From positions 1 to 5,102 of the forward strand of contig JALHLM010000445.1 of the NCBI GenBank assembly GCA_022844585.1: DNA of 5,102 bases. Direction: 5' to 3'. Shown here in pieces: positions 5,011 through 5,102 of the stretch; position 1 is the stretch's first letter; each line of letters begins with the position of its first letter. The position numbers and the translations under genes are program-made. This DNA comes from Pirellulales bacterium (GTDB lineage: Bacteria; Planctomycetota; Planctomycetia; Pirellulales; JALHLM01). The notes below the pieces were generated by a model. The model searched no databases. It saw only the letters and a list, made by a program, of their open reading frames with translations, and was not told where the DNA came from.

Positions 5011-5102
5011 CTACTTTCCTTTCCCCAAAAACTGCTTAATCGCCCCATAAATTCCGTCCTTGTTTTTGATTTCCGCGATCACCAGGTTTTCGTTTTTTTC
5101 GC
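5011..5102 (-). CDS. C-terminal end of a DUF444 (YeaH/YhbH-type) protein, 5' part outside window
   Basis: The minus-strand frame is open from the window edge to TAG 5013-5011 and gives 29 residues, including ENLVIAEIKNKDGIYGAIKQ and ending FLGKGK. This resembles the end of DUF444 proteins, where an (A/I)xEI+xKxDIY stretch precedes a final short helix. The position directly upstream of spoVR is where DUF444 sits in the known prkA-DUF444-spoVR cluster, which strengthens the call. Family members carry a von Willebrand A-like region and act with the PrkA kinase in stress responses; that part of the protein is not in the window. The final codons are AAA- and GGA-rich and merge into the purine-rich intergenic tract. 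The frame is secure; the family call rests on a short tail plus context. Confidence 0.72.
   Translation of the reverse strand, partial: EKNENLVIAEIKNKDGIYGAIKQFLGKGK

Overview
The window is GC-rich and gene-dense. It reads best as a chromosomal fragment of a planctomycete, probably of the Pirellulales. That assignment is inference. It rests on a PASTA-less Ser/Thr kinase with one C-terminal membrane helix, a bacterial Coa1-like membrane protein, an Ala/Pro-rich protein tail, poor or absent Shine-Dalgarno (SD) sequences at several starts, and an intergenic repeat resembling ones I recall from planctomycete genomes. No rRNA, tRNA, CRISPR array, transposase or phage gene is visible.

Layout. Plus strand, left end: the C-terminal end of an unidentified Ala/Pro-rich protein (1-276), then a short gap and a Coa1-family membrane protein (331-897) with a good SD that fixes its start. 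This gene converges on a minus-strand block. Reading that block in its own direction, from the right end leftwards, there are: the last 29 codons of a DUF444 (YeaH/YhbH-type) protein (5102-5011), a repeat-filled 127-bp gap, a full-length SpoVR-family protein (4883-3360), a small conserved-looking protein of unknown function (3297-2818), a 351-bp gap carrying an inverted pair of about 30-bp repeats and a possible promoter, and a membrane-anchored Ser/Thr protein kinase (2466-919).

How the genes fit together. DUF444 followed by SpoVR is the conserved stress/stationary-phase (in Bacillus, sporulation-associated) module that usually also has the PrkA kinase. PrkA would be expected just beyond the right edge. 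The 159-aa unknown lies 62 bp after spoVR on the same strand and is a candidate extra member of that transcript. The Hanks-type kinase has its own upstream gap and is probably a separate transcription unit.

The most unusual DNA is non-coding. One element is a seven-copy octanucleotide array immediately upstream of spoVR, whose complement recurs once in the same intergenic gap. The other is the inverted repeat pair upstream of the kinase. I see no convincing new multi-gene system. The leads worth checking are these two structured gaps and the unknown 159-aa gene.
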